This document shows, one piece after another, positions 33,330 to 47,172 of a stretch of DNA of 64,000 nt. Both the position numbers and the translations under genes were made by a program. A model generated the notes under the pieces. It searched no databases and had not been told where the DNA came from. It was given only the letters and a program-made list of their open reading frames with translations. The DNA is taken from contig CM042150.1 of assembly GCA_023376005.1 (NCBI GenBank), forward strand, positions 73,276,752 through 73,340,751, read 5' to 3'. This DNA is from Doryteuthis pealeii. Its lineage: Eukaryota; Mollusca; Cephalopoda; Myopsida; Loliginidae. Position 1 is the stretch's first letter. Every line of letters starts with the position of its first letter.

Positions 33330-34660
33330 TTTTTTATGCTGGGTCACCACAAACGAAGCTCATGGCAGTAAATGCCATGTGCATAGTTTTGATACAGTCG
33401 ACATCAATTTACCGTAAACTATCTAGAATGAAAAAGAAAAAATAGAGGGGAAAAATAAATTGTTGAAAGAGAGGGGGGGGTCAACAATGTCGTGACATAC
33501 AAAATCTATAAGCAAACAAATCCGCGTCGTCGTAAAATCACAACTCAAATATCTTCAGCACTGACAAATACGCAACTGCTGCTGTCGTCACCACTTTACT
33601 TATACAAGTTTTTTCCTTCAGCATCCAGGTGTTGCACCCCACGCACGAGATTCCTGAGCAATCCCCGGCGCAGGATCCTCGATACCATCATCGGACCTGC
33701 GCTTACACCGGGACAAGTAGTATCTTGAATTAGTGCTAAATGTATTGCCTGTTCGCATTCCGAAGGACGCAGGTTTTCGATCCACATGTCCGCAAGCCAG
33801 CCCGCTTCCTTCAAGAATAAGGCAGCCACTCACCTCCGTTTCTTGTACAACTAAAAAATAACAATGCAAATAACCATTTAAACAAAAAGAAATTTCAACA
33901 CAATGCGACTTACCCAATTTTACTTCTCTGCCTGGTAAGTGGGTATTTGCCTCTCATACCCATTATGAGGGCATGACAAAGGACATTTTAATGTTGTGGT
34001 CCACCCAAACCAAAGCTCATGGGTGGTAGGCACAAAAAATGCATCGATCCCATGACATCCCTCGAGGTGGGCAACCAGGCGCTGGGCAATAACCAGCACC
34101 TGCGTAAAACCCAGCATACGATGCTATTAATCACACACGGTCCAGTGGCCGAAGCACAACCGACCCCCGACCCAAAGGCGGGTTGTAGTGTATATGATAT
34201 ATTTTTCTCGTACCCCCCTTGTACAGGGTCAGGCAAAGGCCTAATTTATGTGGGACCATACAAGCCGAGACTTCATGGGTGGCAAGGTGGGAAAATTGTG
34301 TTCTATCCCGCGGCATTTTCCTCAGGGGGCACCAAGGTGCTGGGCAATAAACCAGCTGCCCTTAAGTTGAGGGGCAAGTATTGCTGGGGAGAAAGTCCCT
34401 GGGAATAGACGCTCATTAAATCTCAACCACCAGTCCAGTGGCAGAAGCACACCGGACCCACATCCCGAAGACAAGGTTGGAGGTGGAGTGATATCAAGTC
34501 TTTCTTACAGTGTACTATTGTCTAATATGCAATATGACCCAGTTAATAAAAATATCGCATTCAAATGACCAGTATACAAAACTGTGCAGCAATTCTGCTT
34601 TACAAGCAGAAGGATCGCAAGTTATCTCGCCGAAACCCCAACCGTGCCGCAAACACTTCC
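33330..34660. repeat. Tandem degenerate units with tRNA-like segments
   Basis: Three successive modules (near 33340, 33990 and 34245) each carry a GTGG(A/T)CCAC-like start, an AAGCTCATGG-like core and, in the last two, GTGCTGGGCAATAA(A)CCAGC. tRNA-like stretches with a box-B-like element lie at about 33733-33790 (best preserved in the mirror copy near 36970-37030 as GGTTCGATTCC) and at about 34595-34650 (mirror 36095-36150). A SINE-derived array is the simplest reading. Confidence 0.5.
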
Positions 34661-34879
34661 CCTTCAAAACACCTGCAGTTACACCAATTTTTCTTGATCT
34701 TTTCTTTAACTAATTGCAAAATGATTTTTGTTTTAAATTTCCGAAACGACCGATTATAGTAAGCATGTACTTAGTATGGTAGCTTTATCTTAAGTCACTA
34801 GTATTAATTATTTATGGTCGATTATTTTAGAATCATGGTAGATGCCCACACAATGGACCTCTGAATAGTTTATGTGGCA

Positions 34880-35250
34880 TAAGTGATTTTGGATGTTTCG
34901 CAGGTTAAAGTAGTTGGATATTTCTTGGTGCGTGTTCCTCGGGTTTTTCTTTTAACCCATCTAAATTTTTGGTGTCATGCTGAAGAAGACATTCAACAGA
35001 ATGAGAAAAGAAAAGAGACAAAGGCAGAAAGTGGCTTTATGACTTAGGCTTTATTGACCCACGTCATAGTTGCGTGGTGAAGGGAATATCTCTCTGGCAA
35101 GTAGACCAACTATACCCAGTTATGTCCTTAGTTTGACAGACCAGAGTATACTTTTGGGGGTAGGGCATCAAGTCCTTTTGTCCGGACTGCACAGAGGGTT
35201 TTCTGATTGGTTATTTTTTATTTTCATTTTTTTAATTCCCCAGCCTAGTC
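34880..35250. repeat. Dispersed repeat at palindrome core
   Basis: It shares the order AAAGTAGTTGGATA, GGGTTTTTCTTTTAACCC, AAGGCAGAAAGTGG and TAGGCTTTATTGACC-like with 56650-56900. The mirror copy on the right arm is about 35430-35880. The palindrome therefore turns around close to one of these repeats. Confidence 0.65.
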
Positions 35251-35298
35251 ACTTCCAAAGTACTGAGAAAGCACTTCCTCTCAAGTAAAAGTAAAGAA

Positions 35299-35395
35299 TG
35301 CCTATACCGTCCGTCAGAGAGCGTTTTCATCTACGTGCTTATATTGTTAGCTAAAGTGGTTTTGTTTAACTTTATGGTTTAAAGGTATCTGGAAT
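35299..35395. other. Loop of the giant inverted repeat
   Basis: About 97 bp between the last paired stretch CACTTCCTCTCAAGTAAAAG and its reverse complement CTTTTAATTGAGAGGAAGTG. It has no recognisable feature. Confidence 0.8.
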
Positions 35396-38300
35396 TCTTA
35401 CTTTTAATTGAGAGGAAGTGGCTTTCTGCAGTACTTAGTAGCAGAGTGACTGTAGGTTTGGGAATGGGCTGACAATAAAAATAGACAATCAGAAGAAGAT
35501 CCGCAGTATGTCATGGACAAAAAGGACTGTGCCCACCCTGCGCAAAGAGTCAGATTCCGATCGTGATGTCATAATGCAATCATAAGGAATAATTGGAGGA
35601 GGATATACTTGGTCCTACGCAGGAGACGATACTCTTAGCTACACGAACAGTATGACTGGCAGTCAGATAAGACTCACAGTCAACTAAGAAGCCACTATTA
35701 GTAACCTGTCTTTGTATCTTTTCTTTCTCATTTTGAATTTCTTCTTTTCAAGCATGACCACCAAAATAGATGGGGTTAAAAAGAAACCGAGGAACACGCA
35801 GCAAGAATATCCACTATTTAAACCTGCGCAAAACATCCAAAAATCACTTAATGCCACATAAATATTCAAGTCCATGATGTGGGCATCTACCATGATTCTA
35901 AAATATCGACCCATAAGAAAATATACTAGTGACTTAAAGTATAGCTACGATACCTAAGTCACAGTGGCTTATATAGAATTCAGGTCGGTTTCAGGGAAAT
36001 TTAAAAAAAAAATATTTGGCAATTAGTTAAAGAAAGATTCAAGCAAATGGTGTAATGCAGGCTGTGGAAGATGGGAGTGTTGCGGCACCGGTTTGAGGGT
36101 TTCGCGAGGATTGAAACTTGCGACCTTCTGCTTGTAAGCAGAATTGCTGCACAGTGTTTTGTAATAACTGGGTCATTTGAATGCGATAATTTTTATACTG
36201 GGTCTATGTGCTATATTAGTACATATAGTACCATGTGGAAAGACTGATATACTCCCCTACCAACCTGTCCTTCGAGATGTGGGTCCGGTTGTGTTCTGCC
36301 ACTGGACTGGTGAGTTTGACGTTTATAGCGTCGATCCCAGGGGACTTTTCCCCAAGGCAATACTTGCCCCTCAACTTAAAGGGGCAGGGTCTGGGTTTAA
36401 TTGCCCAGCACCTGAGGTGCCCTGAGGAGAAATGCCGACCGGGAATTAGACACAATTTTTCCACCTGCACCATGAGTCTTCGGCGTTGTAGGTGGTCCCA
36501 CATAAATAGGGGCCTTTGTGCATGACCGCTGGTACGGGGGGTACGAGGAAATATATCTTTACACTACAACGCCGTCCTTTGGGTCGGGGGTCCCGTGTGG
36601 CTTCGGCCACTGGACCGGTGGTGTTGAATTAATAGCATCGATGCGGGTTTATCGCAGGGCATGGGTTTATTGCCCAGCGCCTTAGGTGCCACTCGAGGGG
36701 ATGTAATGGGATCGAGCATTTTTTGTGCTACACCATGAGCTTTGGTTTTGTGGGTGGACCACACATAAATGTCTTGTTATGCCCTCATAGAGTGGGAAGA
36801 GCAAAATACCACTACCAGGCAGGAGGAAGTAAAAGTTGGTAAGTCGATTGTTGATTGAATTATCTCTTTTGTTAAATGGTTTTTGTATGCCATTTGTTAT
36901 ATTTTTAGTTGTGGACAGAGAACGAGTGAGTTGGCCTGCTTTTCTTGAGGGAAGCGGGCTAGGGCTTTGCCTGAATGTGGAATCGAACCTTGCGTCTCGC
37001 ATGCCGAACAGGCAATACATTAGCACTGAATTCAGATACTTGTCCGGATGTAAGCGCCAGGTGCCCGGATGAATGCTCGAGGATTCCTAGCGGCGGGATT
37101 GGCTCAGGAAATCTCGTGCGTGGGTGCAGACACCTGGAGCTAGGAAAACTTTCTAAGTGAAGTGGGGTGACGACAGCAGCATTTTGCGTTTGTCAAGCTT
37201 GAAGATATTTTTGAGTTGGTGAATTTTACGACGACGACGGATTTTTTTTGCTAATAGATGTTGTGATGTCGAGACATTGTTACCCCCCCTCTCTTCAACA
37301 TTTTATTTTTCCCCTCTATTTTTTTTCTTTTTCATTCTAGATTAGTTTACGTAAATTGATGTCGACTGTAACAACTGATGCACATGGCATTTACTGCCAT
37401 TCGAGCTTCGGTTTGTGGGTGGACCCACATAAAATGTCCCTTGTGCCAGTCAATTTTCTCCAGAAGAAGAAAACAAGAATGAATCCTGTTCTTTAAAATG
37501 AAGGAATAATAAAATTAATTCTTGTAACCTCTGCCTTTTGCGACTAAGGGACAAAGACAAATAAGACCTGTAAAAACCAAAACTACTTTGTTCATTCTAA
37601 TGCTAGGTTACAATTGGATTTTGAAAAATTGTTTACATTTTACGTAAATATTTGAACTTGTAAATAAAGTGGTTTTAGATATGTTAACAGTTTCTTTTCT
37701 TAATCTTTCGCAACGCGAGTCGAACTTGCAATGGGGAGTTATTTGATCAGATTCTAACGAGAGACATGTAACATCCACATAATGAACATGCCGGAATCAG
37801 TAGCACACACCATGAAAGTAAAACTCAATGTTATCCTTCATGGTTTTTATCCAATTTAAATCAGGGATATAAAAACGATACACTAAGTTTGTTATACTGG
37901 GTGGCAGCCACACAGTACAGCTGCTAAAGTACGAGAAGCATTTTTTTTGTTTAAAATTAATTAGAAATTAATTAAATTGGATTTTAATTTAAGTTCAAAC
38001 TTTAATGGAGATCTAAATCGATAAGTCGAAACAAAAATTAAGGTATAGCAATACAGTGTAGTCACATGTCTCTCACACGCAGTAAGTTTAAAACCGAAAT
38101 ATTCAATATTTTTGTTAATTTCAAAGAACTCGTAGTTTGATTAGAGCGCTCTTGAAATAGGCGTGTTTACAAAATTCTGTAACATTAGCGATTTGTTTGT
38201 TAAATCAGAATAGAGATCAGAGGAATTAATCCAATATTAATGAAAGATCTATATCACTCACACTCGTATTTAATCATTGCAATTAATGAATTTTAAAATG

Positions 38301-41300
38301 TATCAGTTTATTTTAATTTCAAAACTGTTAATCAAAGTATTTTTGCGATAAAATTAATATATGAGATCAGTAAATATCGAGTATTTTAATAACTAGGAGA
38401 CATCTGATGGTAAGTTCTTTTTATATCATATTTTTAGATTCTAAAATAATTATCTATTTAAGGCAAGACTTCATTTTAGTGCCCATAAGTCAAGTCTTCG
38501 ATAAGTATGTCTTGACACTTGAGTAGCAGAGGAGCGCACGTAGGCTCTCGCTCGGGCAAAAATTGATGCGCTAAGCTAGGCACTTTAATTCATATCCCTA
38601 GTATAGCAGGCGCCGCGGACACTAGCCATTAAATAATTTATTGAAATGAAGCGCACACGACAAATGGTAGCAATTTTTGAGACTAGAAAAGACCCAAGCA
38701 AAAACAAAGGAGCGCGCATACAACATTGAACGACATTATATTTTTCCATAAACTCACTTATTGTATGTACAATTCTTCAAAAATGAAGGAAAATTGACAA
38801 AGTATTGTTGTAATTTGATAAACAATTTTTTTCCTTTAAATGTACTTGCACTCTAGCTTTCTTCAGAATAAAACCTTTGAATTTTTTTTTTTCTTATTTG
38901 GTTTAAAATTGCATTTCTGGTTCACATATTTCTCTCGATAAACATTCTCAAATAAGTAGTATTTTTTTTAGTAAGTTTGTATGCAGTCAACAAGAGAACA
39001 CCACTACACGTTATGACCACGAGTAGCAATACTTTGACACTCATGGTAATGGTTAAATTTAATCAATAACAAAAAACACAATAATAATAATAGATAATTT
39101 ATATAACCCTACTATAGTGAAGGATATCGTAAACGCACAAGTCCGCAGGGTGAAATTTGGTAGAACATAATTACTAAAAATTCTCTTTGTTTGTATTGCT
39201 CTCACATCTTTGAAATGACGGCCGAAATGTGGGACGAGCTGTATTAAGGGATTTTATCGATCACGCTTTTAGTTTCTGCAAAGTTTTTATTATTACTGTA
39301 TATTAATTATTATTTATTGTCTCCTCCGGGTGTACAGGAACAATTCTGAAGTATTCTGACACAATTACTTAATAAAAAAATAAATACATACAGTAAACAA
39401 GATAATATAGGAATGGCCCATAGAGAAACTTATTTAATAAAAAAATACATACCAGAAAACAATAATAAGTAATAAACCTTTATTAAATAAAAAAAATTAT
39501 TAATACTCAGTACAACAAACAAATACTAAGTAAAATAAAATACTTTATTTTAATAAAAAAAATAAATCAGTAAGCACAATGAAAATTAAAATAATTAAAA
39601 ATTACATGCCAAAATGAATAATTAAATAAAACTATGATTTATTTACACTAAAAAATAAATAAAAAGAAAATAGACATTCAGAGTACGTCCCTTGATTAAA
39701 TGTTTAAAGAAATGGCGCCATTTTGACTTGATTCTTCGAATAAAAGTAACAAAAACCGGATTTGGCCTTGAAATTATTACCGGAGCAAGCACACGGAAGA
39801 GTTCGGAATTTCACTTCTTGATAGCTAATTAATATAGTGCGAATACACTCGCACAGGTGAAGTAGATTGGGTAGGAAATACGAGAGACGGCACGGCTTTA
39901 TTACCAGGTGTATGAACACTTAACCAAATAATTAATAATAACATATTATAAATAATATTAAAAACATGATAAGCTACAAAATAACTTAATTAATAATCAA
40001 TAAAAGGAATTATGATAAACAAAGAATTTGTAAATTCAAGGGCGAAACTTTTATTGAGAAACATTTAATTAATTAAACATTTTACAGGGCTGAAGATACA
40101 GAATAAATATAAATGTTCGTCATACACGCCTAAGAGAACGAACAAAGACACTTAATATTAGGGACGATAATTGATGTAATAACGCGTTCACACATATTAT
40201 AAATTAAACACTATTTAAAACTCTGTTGGACGATTATCTAGTTTGAGGAGAGTATAACAAACACTTTCCTACGTCTAACAGCTTCTCATGGAGAAGATTT
40301 CGTAAAATCTGAGCAAAAATAAAGAAATGATGTTTTTGTAAGCTTACCTCTTTGTTGCGTCTATTCAGAGGTGCGTTGTCAATTATCGTGCGATTTATAT
40401 TTAGCTCACACATGTGGATTAAAAGGAAACATAGATCTAAGTGTTGAGAGACACATATTATTCATTAAGACAGAGCAGGTAATGTAAGCGTTGTCTGCTA
40501 TACTATCATCTCAAGTAAATACACGCTTCATAAAGCTCGACTCTCGGAGAGTCTAGGTGTCGTACACAATTTTATTCAATTTCAACCAAACAATAAATCA
40601 TAGGCATGTCTAGATTTTAGATCTGGTCTAATAATATTTAGCGTCTGCTAATGGAAGATACAGTGCGTTAATATACTTACGATGAGTAGACTTTGTCTAA
40701 ATCGATAAGTAGTTAACATAATGACCGAACCGTATGGATAAAAACCGAGAGATGGCATACGAACGAGATTTTATTTTTAAAAGATTCAAAACGGAGTGCA
40801 TTTATCTTCGCGCTCATAGCTTGACTTCGATCAGACTACGCTTAGGCCTCGGATATTTGTTAGAGTTTAAGTCTTGTTTACATATTTTGCGGTAACATTC
40901 AACGATTGCAAAAAAAAACCAAAATACCAAAAATCAGGTTATTATCCGATTTTTAATGAAATTTTCAGTATTGATTTCAGCACAAGTTAAGCATAGCTTT
41001 GAGTAGAGAAGTGGGCAGCGAAGTGCGTATTTTATTTCAAAACTTTAATTTAGTATTTTTGCTATGAAACTTAATTATATAAAATTCATTTTAAAATATG
41101 AAAATGCACTGATGTTAAGTTTAAAAGTTTATTTTTTAAGATTCTAAAAATAAATATATACTTAATAAATATTTTAAGGCGCCAAAAGTGATACTAGATT
41201 ATGAAGAAAAACTCGATTGAAAATATACCCCCTCCCCTTTTAAGCAGAAAAAAACATTCGATGTCATATTTTTTCTTTTATAGATAAATAGCCTTAATAA

Positions 41301-44300
41301 TTATCGAAATGAGTAAAAAGAAAATCGTCCAAAAATTAATTATTTATTATTTTTAATTTTTTTTTCGCATTTTGGTACTTATTTTCTATAGAAAGCCACG
41401 ATAAAATTTGTTTTTTTGTTTCTATTCATAACGTGGTTATCTATTATTCAAATTGAGTATTTAGTATCGAAAATGAATCAACTTGCAAAACATTATTACG
41501 CCCCACATAAGGGGGGGTCAAAATTAAGTGGCCTGAAAAAAATTAGAAAGTTTGTGAAATAGAATAAAATAATAGCAATTATACAAGAAATCATTCCATT
41601 TCATACATAACATGAAAATTTCATTAAATCGATAAATTCCTGTTTTTGTAAATTATTTCTGTAGGGGGGGTAAAGTCATTTTTGTCAAAAACGGAATTTT
41701 TCGGCTCCGATTTGCCAGTCCTATTGTAACTGATATTTCAAAAAAAATTGTACCAAAAATACAAATCAATAAAGGCACTGAATCTATACTTCCTGTCCTA
41801 TGCTGAGAATTATCATAGTTACACACAACTATTTTTTATATGTAGTGATATTATTATTAACTCGTATTAGATACGGTATGTCCAATTTTGTAAAGGGAGG
41901 TAAAAAAGATTATTTAGAATTTTTTTTTACCATTTTAAGCACTTACAAAATAGGAAATTGCAGAATTTCAATGACAATTTTCTTCATTACTTTTATTTAT
42001 TCATGATTTTGTTCATTTTATTGTTTTTGTCTTTTATCAATTATACGGGTTTCAATTTTGGTCATGCTTGAGATAAAAATTCCAGTTCTAAATTTTTTAC
42101 ATGGGAACATAAGGATGTCACCCATAAACAGAAAAAAAGAAAATGAGTCCTCGTTGGCAAAGATACCAATCGCATCTCTTAGTTGAAAAGGATTGACTAT
42201 GCAGGTCCGCAAAGGAATAATAGACCTGGTGAGTAATGACTTTGAGTGTTTGCCAAATAAGGACAGTAGCAGGAAAAAAGTCCTGATAAGGAAATTTGAG
42301 AAAAGAGCGAATCGGGGGTCAGACTGTTTTGACCTGAAATACTTTGCTTATGGCTTCAGTCCCAATAACTTAAAACAGATCGTGCCCAAGAAATATTGAT
42401 CATTTACAGATCAGTCTCGTTCTACTCCGGCTACCCGATATCATATTTTACACATCAACTCCTCCACCCATGACTACAATGTAAACACTTTTCAACACAC
42501 ACACACCAGCATGCCATAGTTCTAAATGAAATCCATATCAAATGAACCAACACCATTATTCTTTACTAACTCTCCGTGGCTGTACATATTAATTCATTAT
42601 ATTCAATACAAACAATATTAAACATTAACCTGCATTGTCCTTTGAAGAAAGACTGCGTCATTTAGGAATCAGCAAGTCAGTGAGTGAAAGAAGGAAATAC
42701 GAAAGAGAAAAGAAGATTGAGGTTCAGGAGAAAGGAAAAGGTAGAAGCATAGAAAGGAGGGGAATACGAGAGGGAAGCAATGAAGAGAGAAAAAGAAATT
42801 ATAAGATCTTGGAAATATATGTGTTATATATGCCGTAGTATCAATGACTCCATATTCATGACCAACAAATATTCCTTTACTAACTATCAGTGGCTGTACA
42901 TATTATTCATATAAATACAACTATTAAATTCATTTGATATTTAATACAATATATTAAAGCATTATATTCGAATAAACATATTAAACATTTAACCTGCATT
43001 GGTCTTTTTTGAAGCAACGACAACTGGCTCATATTTAGTGAATAGCAGTCAGTGAGTGAACGAAGGATAGAAGAAGAAAAAGAAAGATTAGGTAAGGAGA
43101 AAGGAAAAGTAGAAGGCAAGAGAAAAGAGGGGAATACGAGAAGGGGAAAAGGCATAGAAGAGTTGAATTATAGATGCTTGGAAAACAATCAATTGTGTTT
43201 CACACTCGCACGACTCAGTATCAGCAATGACTCCACAATTCAATGACCAACACTTATTCATTACTAATCATCCAGTGGCTGTACATATTAACATTCATTA
43301 TAATTTTAATACAACATATTAAATTCATTGATACTTAAATACAACATATTAAACTTCGTTTATATTTAGATACAACATTTAATTCATTATAATTTCACTC
43401 ACACTATTTAAATCATTATATTCATACAACATATTAAATTCATATATCAAATACAACATACTTACATTAAACTTGCATTGGTCTTTTTCCTTGCAACAAT
43501 CACATGATACTAATAATTCTGGGATATAGTGGTGGGTAGTTATGAGGTTTCATTCACTATGGTAGATAAGCGATAGGTTGGAGTTGTTCTGGACCTGTGG
43601 GAAACCTGCGTAGGTTATTCCCTGTGCTTTAATTTTGAGGGTCATCAGCAGTAAATCTACAAACAGACGAAGGTAAGCTTGGGAACAATTAACATAACTC
43701 AAAGATGATAACGGATATCATCAAGACGGTGAAAGAAAGGACACTGAGAGGAAGTGGCACATACCAAAAGTGGATGATGGTATTGTTTGGGGTGTGCAAG
43801 CAGTATAGCAATGTATGTTTATTAGAGTTTGGAGGGAAGAGAATACACTGATTTGGTTAGGAAAAAACAGAATGCTAACTCACATTAATGTAGTGGAATT
43901 AGAAACACTGATGAAGGGCATCAAGGTTGGCATCTGAAGTAGCTTGCGGTTTTGGTTTGTTTTAGTTTTACAGCATATCAACCTCTGTGGGTCATTTAAG
44001 TCAATCACGTTTTGAAAATAATTCATTCGGTAATGGATGCTCCACTTTTAATTTATATACGCAGCATTTTTCAAATTTAATGAAGGAAGTTCAGAAGAGA
44101 TTTCTAATTAGGTAAATGCATGCACTTGTTGCGGTGGTTGCTTTGAAGAGGAGCAGCATCTGTCATGAGTACTGAGTGGAAATGTACAATCACACAGCAC
44201 AGAAGAAAGAGACGATCAAGGAAGAGGGAAGCGGAAACAGTGAAGGAAACGCCAGGAGAATGAGAAAGGAAAGCACGTAGAACCAGCTGAGCGAAGTAGC

Positions 44301-47171
44301 TTGAAAGGGTATAAGGAGAGAGGAACAGGACCACAGAGAGAAAGAGACGATAGGACAAGATCACACGTTCTTGGCTATTATGGATGTAGTCGAGATTAAT
44401 AGGGTGCTATGAATTTTTATACAACTATTTTTATAGGCATACAGTTAGGTGAATACGTGTAGGTTTTCCAAGGGAATAGAAAGTCCGCCACACAAAGTAC
44501 TACTCTTTTTGAATAGAAATTCCAATGTGGATTATAATAAAGTCAAGCCATCCCCAAATTGTGGTGTCAATTCAGAAATAGTGAAGTTGGACTGGTTGTA
44601 TTGGACTTTTTACTCTTCTAGAGGGGGTGAGCTCGTGAAAATGGGTGAACATTTTTGTAACGTATTCTTGTGTGTAAAGGAACGTATCTACGAGCTCCCT
44701 ACTCCTAAAAACTTGTTTTATAAAAGCATTTTGGCGCAAGAAATCCAAATGGGCTATCAAAATAGTTTAAAGTCACCAATTTTTAACCTATTGATAATCT
44801 GATTTTTTCATAGCAATGATCAATATCCTGATGTGGCACGCATCTACGCACATTTTTTTTTCTATATTCATTTTCCCATATAATTGGACATTACCATTTA
44901 GCCAAAAGATAATTTGATATGTACTCAGAACCAAAGCTACAAAGATTTTGCAAAAATTGTTTAAAAATTTTTGCACTTCATTTATGAAATTTTGTATAGG
45001 GTGGACTATCTTAAATTAGATAATCCAAAATTTGAGTTTCAATTCCAATTGGGCCTGAGTTATGTGATTTCTAAAATTGACATAATCTTCATTTGGGTGG
45101 GGCTTGTGAAAATTGCCAATTTTTTTGCAAATCTACTTTTCTCGTCTGGTAAAACTGAGTTCTAGTTCATCACTATATCCGCAAAAATATGCGCTTGAAT
45201 AATAAAGCCTTTTTTATCATGACAATCCAAAAATGAATATGTAAAGAATTCAGAGTCAACTAATCTTTTTAAGTTATTAATGATTTCTGAATTTGCAAAT
45301 TTTTAACTAATGTTTATGAAGCTTCGTTCCTGAGCAAAGTATCAATAACTATTTTTGGTACATAATGTTCTCCATATATGTGAAATAGTCAATAGAAAAA
45401 ACAAAGAAATGAGCAATTAAAGAAAATACAGGATTACTGAGTAAAGTTTACATAGATTTATTTAACATAATACAAATAATAAAAAGACATAATACTAAGT
45501 GTAATTCACATTAACAAGTATTCTTCTACAGGAGGCCGTTTTCTTTATATCTAGTTCTTTGTAATCTTAGCACTAAGGTTACAAACTCATTTGAGTAATT
45601 TTTCTCTTTACATGAATTCATCCTTAGTGGCTCTTATGGGGATGAGTCAAAAGCTTATAGTAAAAAGTCAACATATCTTTAGTCTTGCTAAGATTAAACT
45701 CATTGAGTAACATTTTTCTCTTAATGACTTCATCCTTAGTGGCTCTTAGGATTGAGTCAGAAGCTTTTAGTAAAAAGTCACAGTATCTTTACGTCTATGG
45801 ACTAAGATTAAAACTATTTGAGTACATTTTTTCTGTTTCAATGTTCCTTAGTGACTATCATGGAGAATCAAAAAGCTTTTAGTCAACCGTATCTGACACA
45901 TATCCTTTCTAAAACACTCAGTGTTTTTAGTCAGTTGCTAAAAGAGCACATCAGTAGGTTATGTTTCTCCTACATATGAGAGTTCCTGTTTAGGATCCTA
46001 CAAAGCAAGAGCATACGAAGCATTGAAGTGTTGTTTGGGTAGATATGAAAGTGTAAACATGTATATCTTCTTCTTAATTTCACTGATATAAACAATGAAT
46101 AATAAACTGGTTTGGCTGATGTAATCCCAACTCCGCCATGTGGTAGGATTGACACAATCCAATTTCTAAGTGGAGTTTAACAATATTTAAAATTCAGTGA
46201 TTTCTTCAATATTGTTTGACACAACAGTTAAATGCCATATTTTTAGTTTGCGTCTAAGTTGGTCCCCCAAAGGTCATAAACAAGGATATCATATTCTACA
46301 ATTATTACTTTTGGGAGGTAATGTGAAAAAATAGTTTTTCCTTATTGGAAGTAAGACCACATGTAGGGTCAGCCATTCAACAAAGAAAGTGAACTACTGA
46401 AAAAATACTTACTCAAGTAGTTACCATATCTATTAATAAATTTTTGTTTTTGGTTTTGTTTTGTTTAACGGCATATCACCTAGTGGGTCATTTAATGCCG
46501 ATAAAGGTTTTGAAATAAATCATTCTTAATGGATAATACATTTTTTTTATAAAATACAATTTTTCTATTTAACCATAGATGGGTCTATTAATAACAGGAG
46601 TTCCTCCGGTTTTTGTCTTGAAAACTATGTCACTGCTTAATGTACATTACCAAAATGTCATAACATAGAATAAATAACTTAAAATTGAACATGCAACATT
46701 AGACCAGTTTCATCTGTTTTTTTTTTACAAACAGTCTTTATAAATACATGATGGTATTATATTCTATATAAGTTTGTTTTAATTCTAATACATATTTAAA
46801 GTTTACATTAAATTGTTTTTATTTTTAATCTTTTAATGAATTTTGATGATTTTACTTACTTAGAGTACAAACTCGCTGAGCATTAAATTTTTACTCCCAA
46901 CCTCTCAGGCGAATGTTTTCAAAAATCTATTTTTACATGCCCGAAGGTGTTTTTTTTATTTTGTACTAGTTTAATAATGAACTAAATAGAGATACTTCTT
47001 TCAGTTATGTGTTGCAGTATTATTTTAACTCATTGAAAATGTTAACCTCATAATTAACCTTTAGGGAAGTTCCTAACAGGAAAAGTTTATTTGTTTTTAA
47101 TGTTTATAATAACCAGTCCTCTATGGTCAGAAGTAGTAAATCAGGATATACATAAGTAAACTAGTTAGGGA
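35396..47171. repeat. Giant inverted repeat, right arm (~11.8 kb)
   Basis: Reverse-complement counterpart of 24161-35298. It is about 0.6 kb longer, with stretches lacking good pairing, for example about 38480-38640 and parts of 40330-40870, which are also more GC-rich and less repeat-like than their mirrors. It ends at CTAGTTAGGGA directly against the single N at 47172. No host gene is visible. Confidence 0.92.
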
Positions 47172-47172
47172 N
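47172..47172. other. Single ambiguous base (N) at junction of two inverted repeats
   Basis: The only N in the window lies precisely where the giant inverted repeat ends and the second inverted repeat starts, which points to an uncertain or artificial join. Confidence 0.9.

Larger units (their letters stand above)
24161..35298. repeat. Giant inverted repeat, left arm (~11.1 kb)
   Basis: The sequence from TCCCTAACTAGTTTACTT (24161) onward is repeated in reverse complement from 47171 backwards. Paired landmarks run in strict mirror order: 24240-24300 with 47030-47100, 25471-25790 with 45560-45890, 27724-28580 with 42620-43490, 29470-29720 with 41500-41730, 33180-33400 with 37380-37560, 33960-34100 with 36650-36790, 34840-34990 with 35750-35905, and 35273-35298 with 35396-35420. 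Arms differ by frequent small indels and substitutions. No host gene is visible in the arm. Confidence 0.93.
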
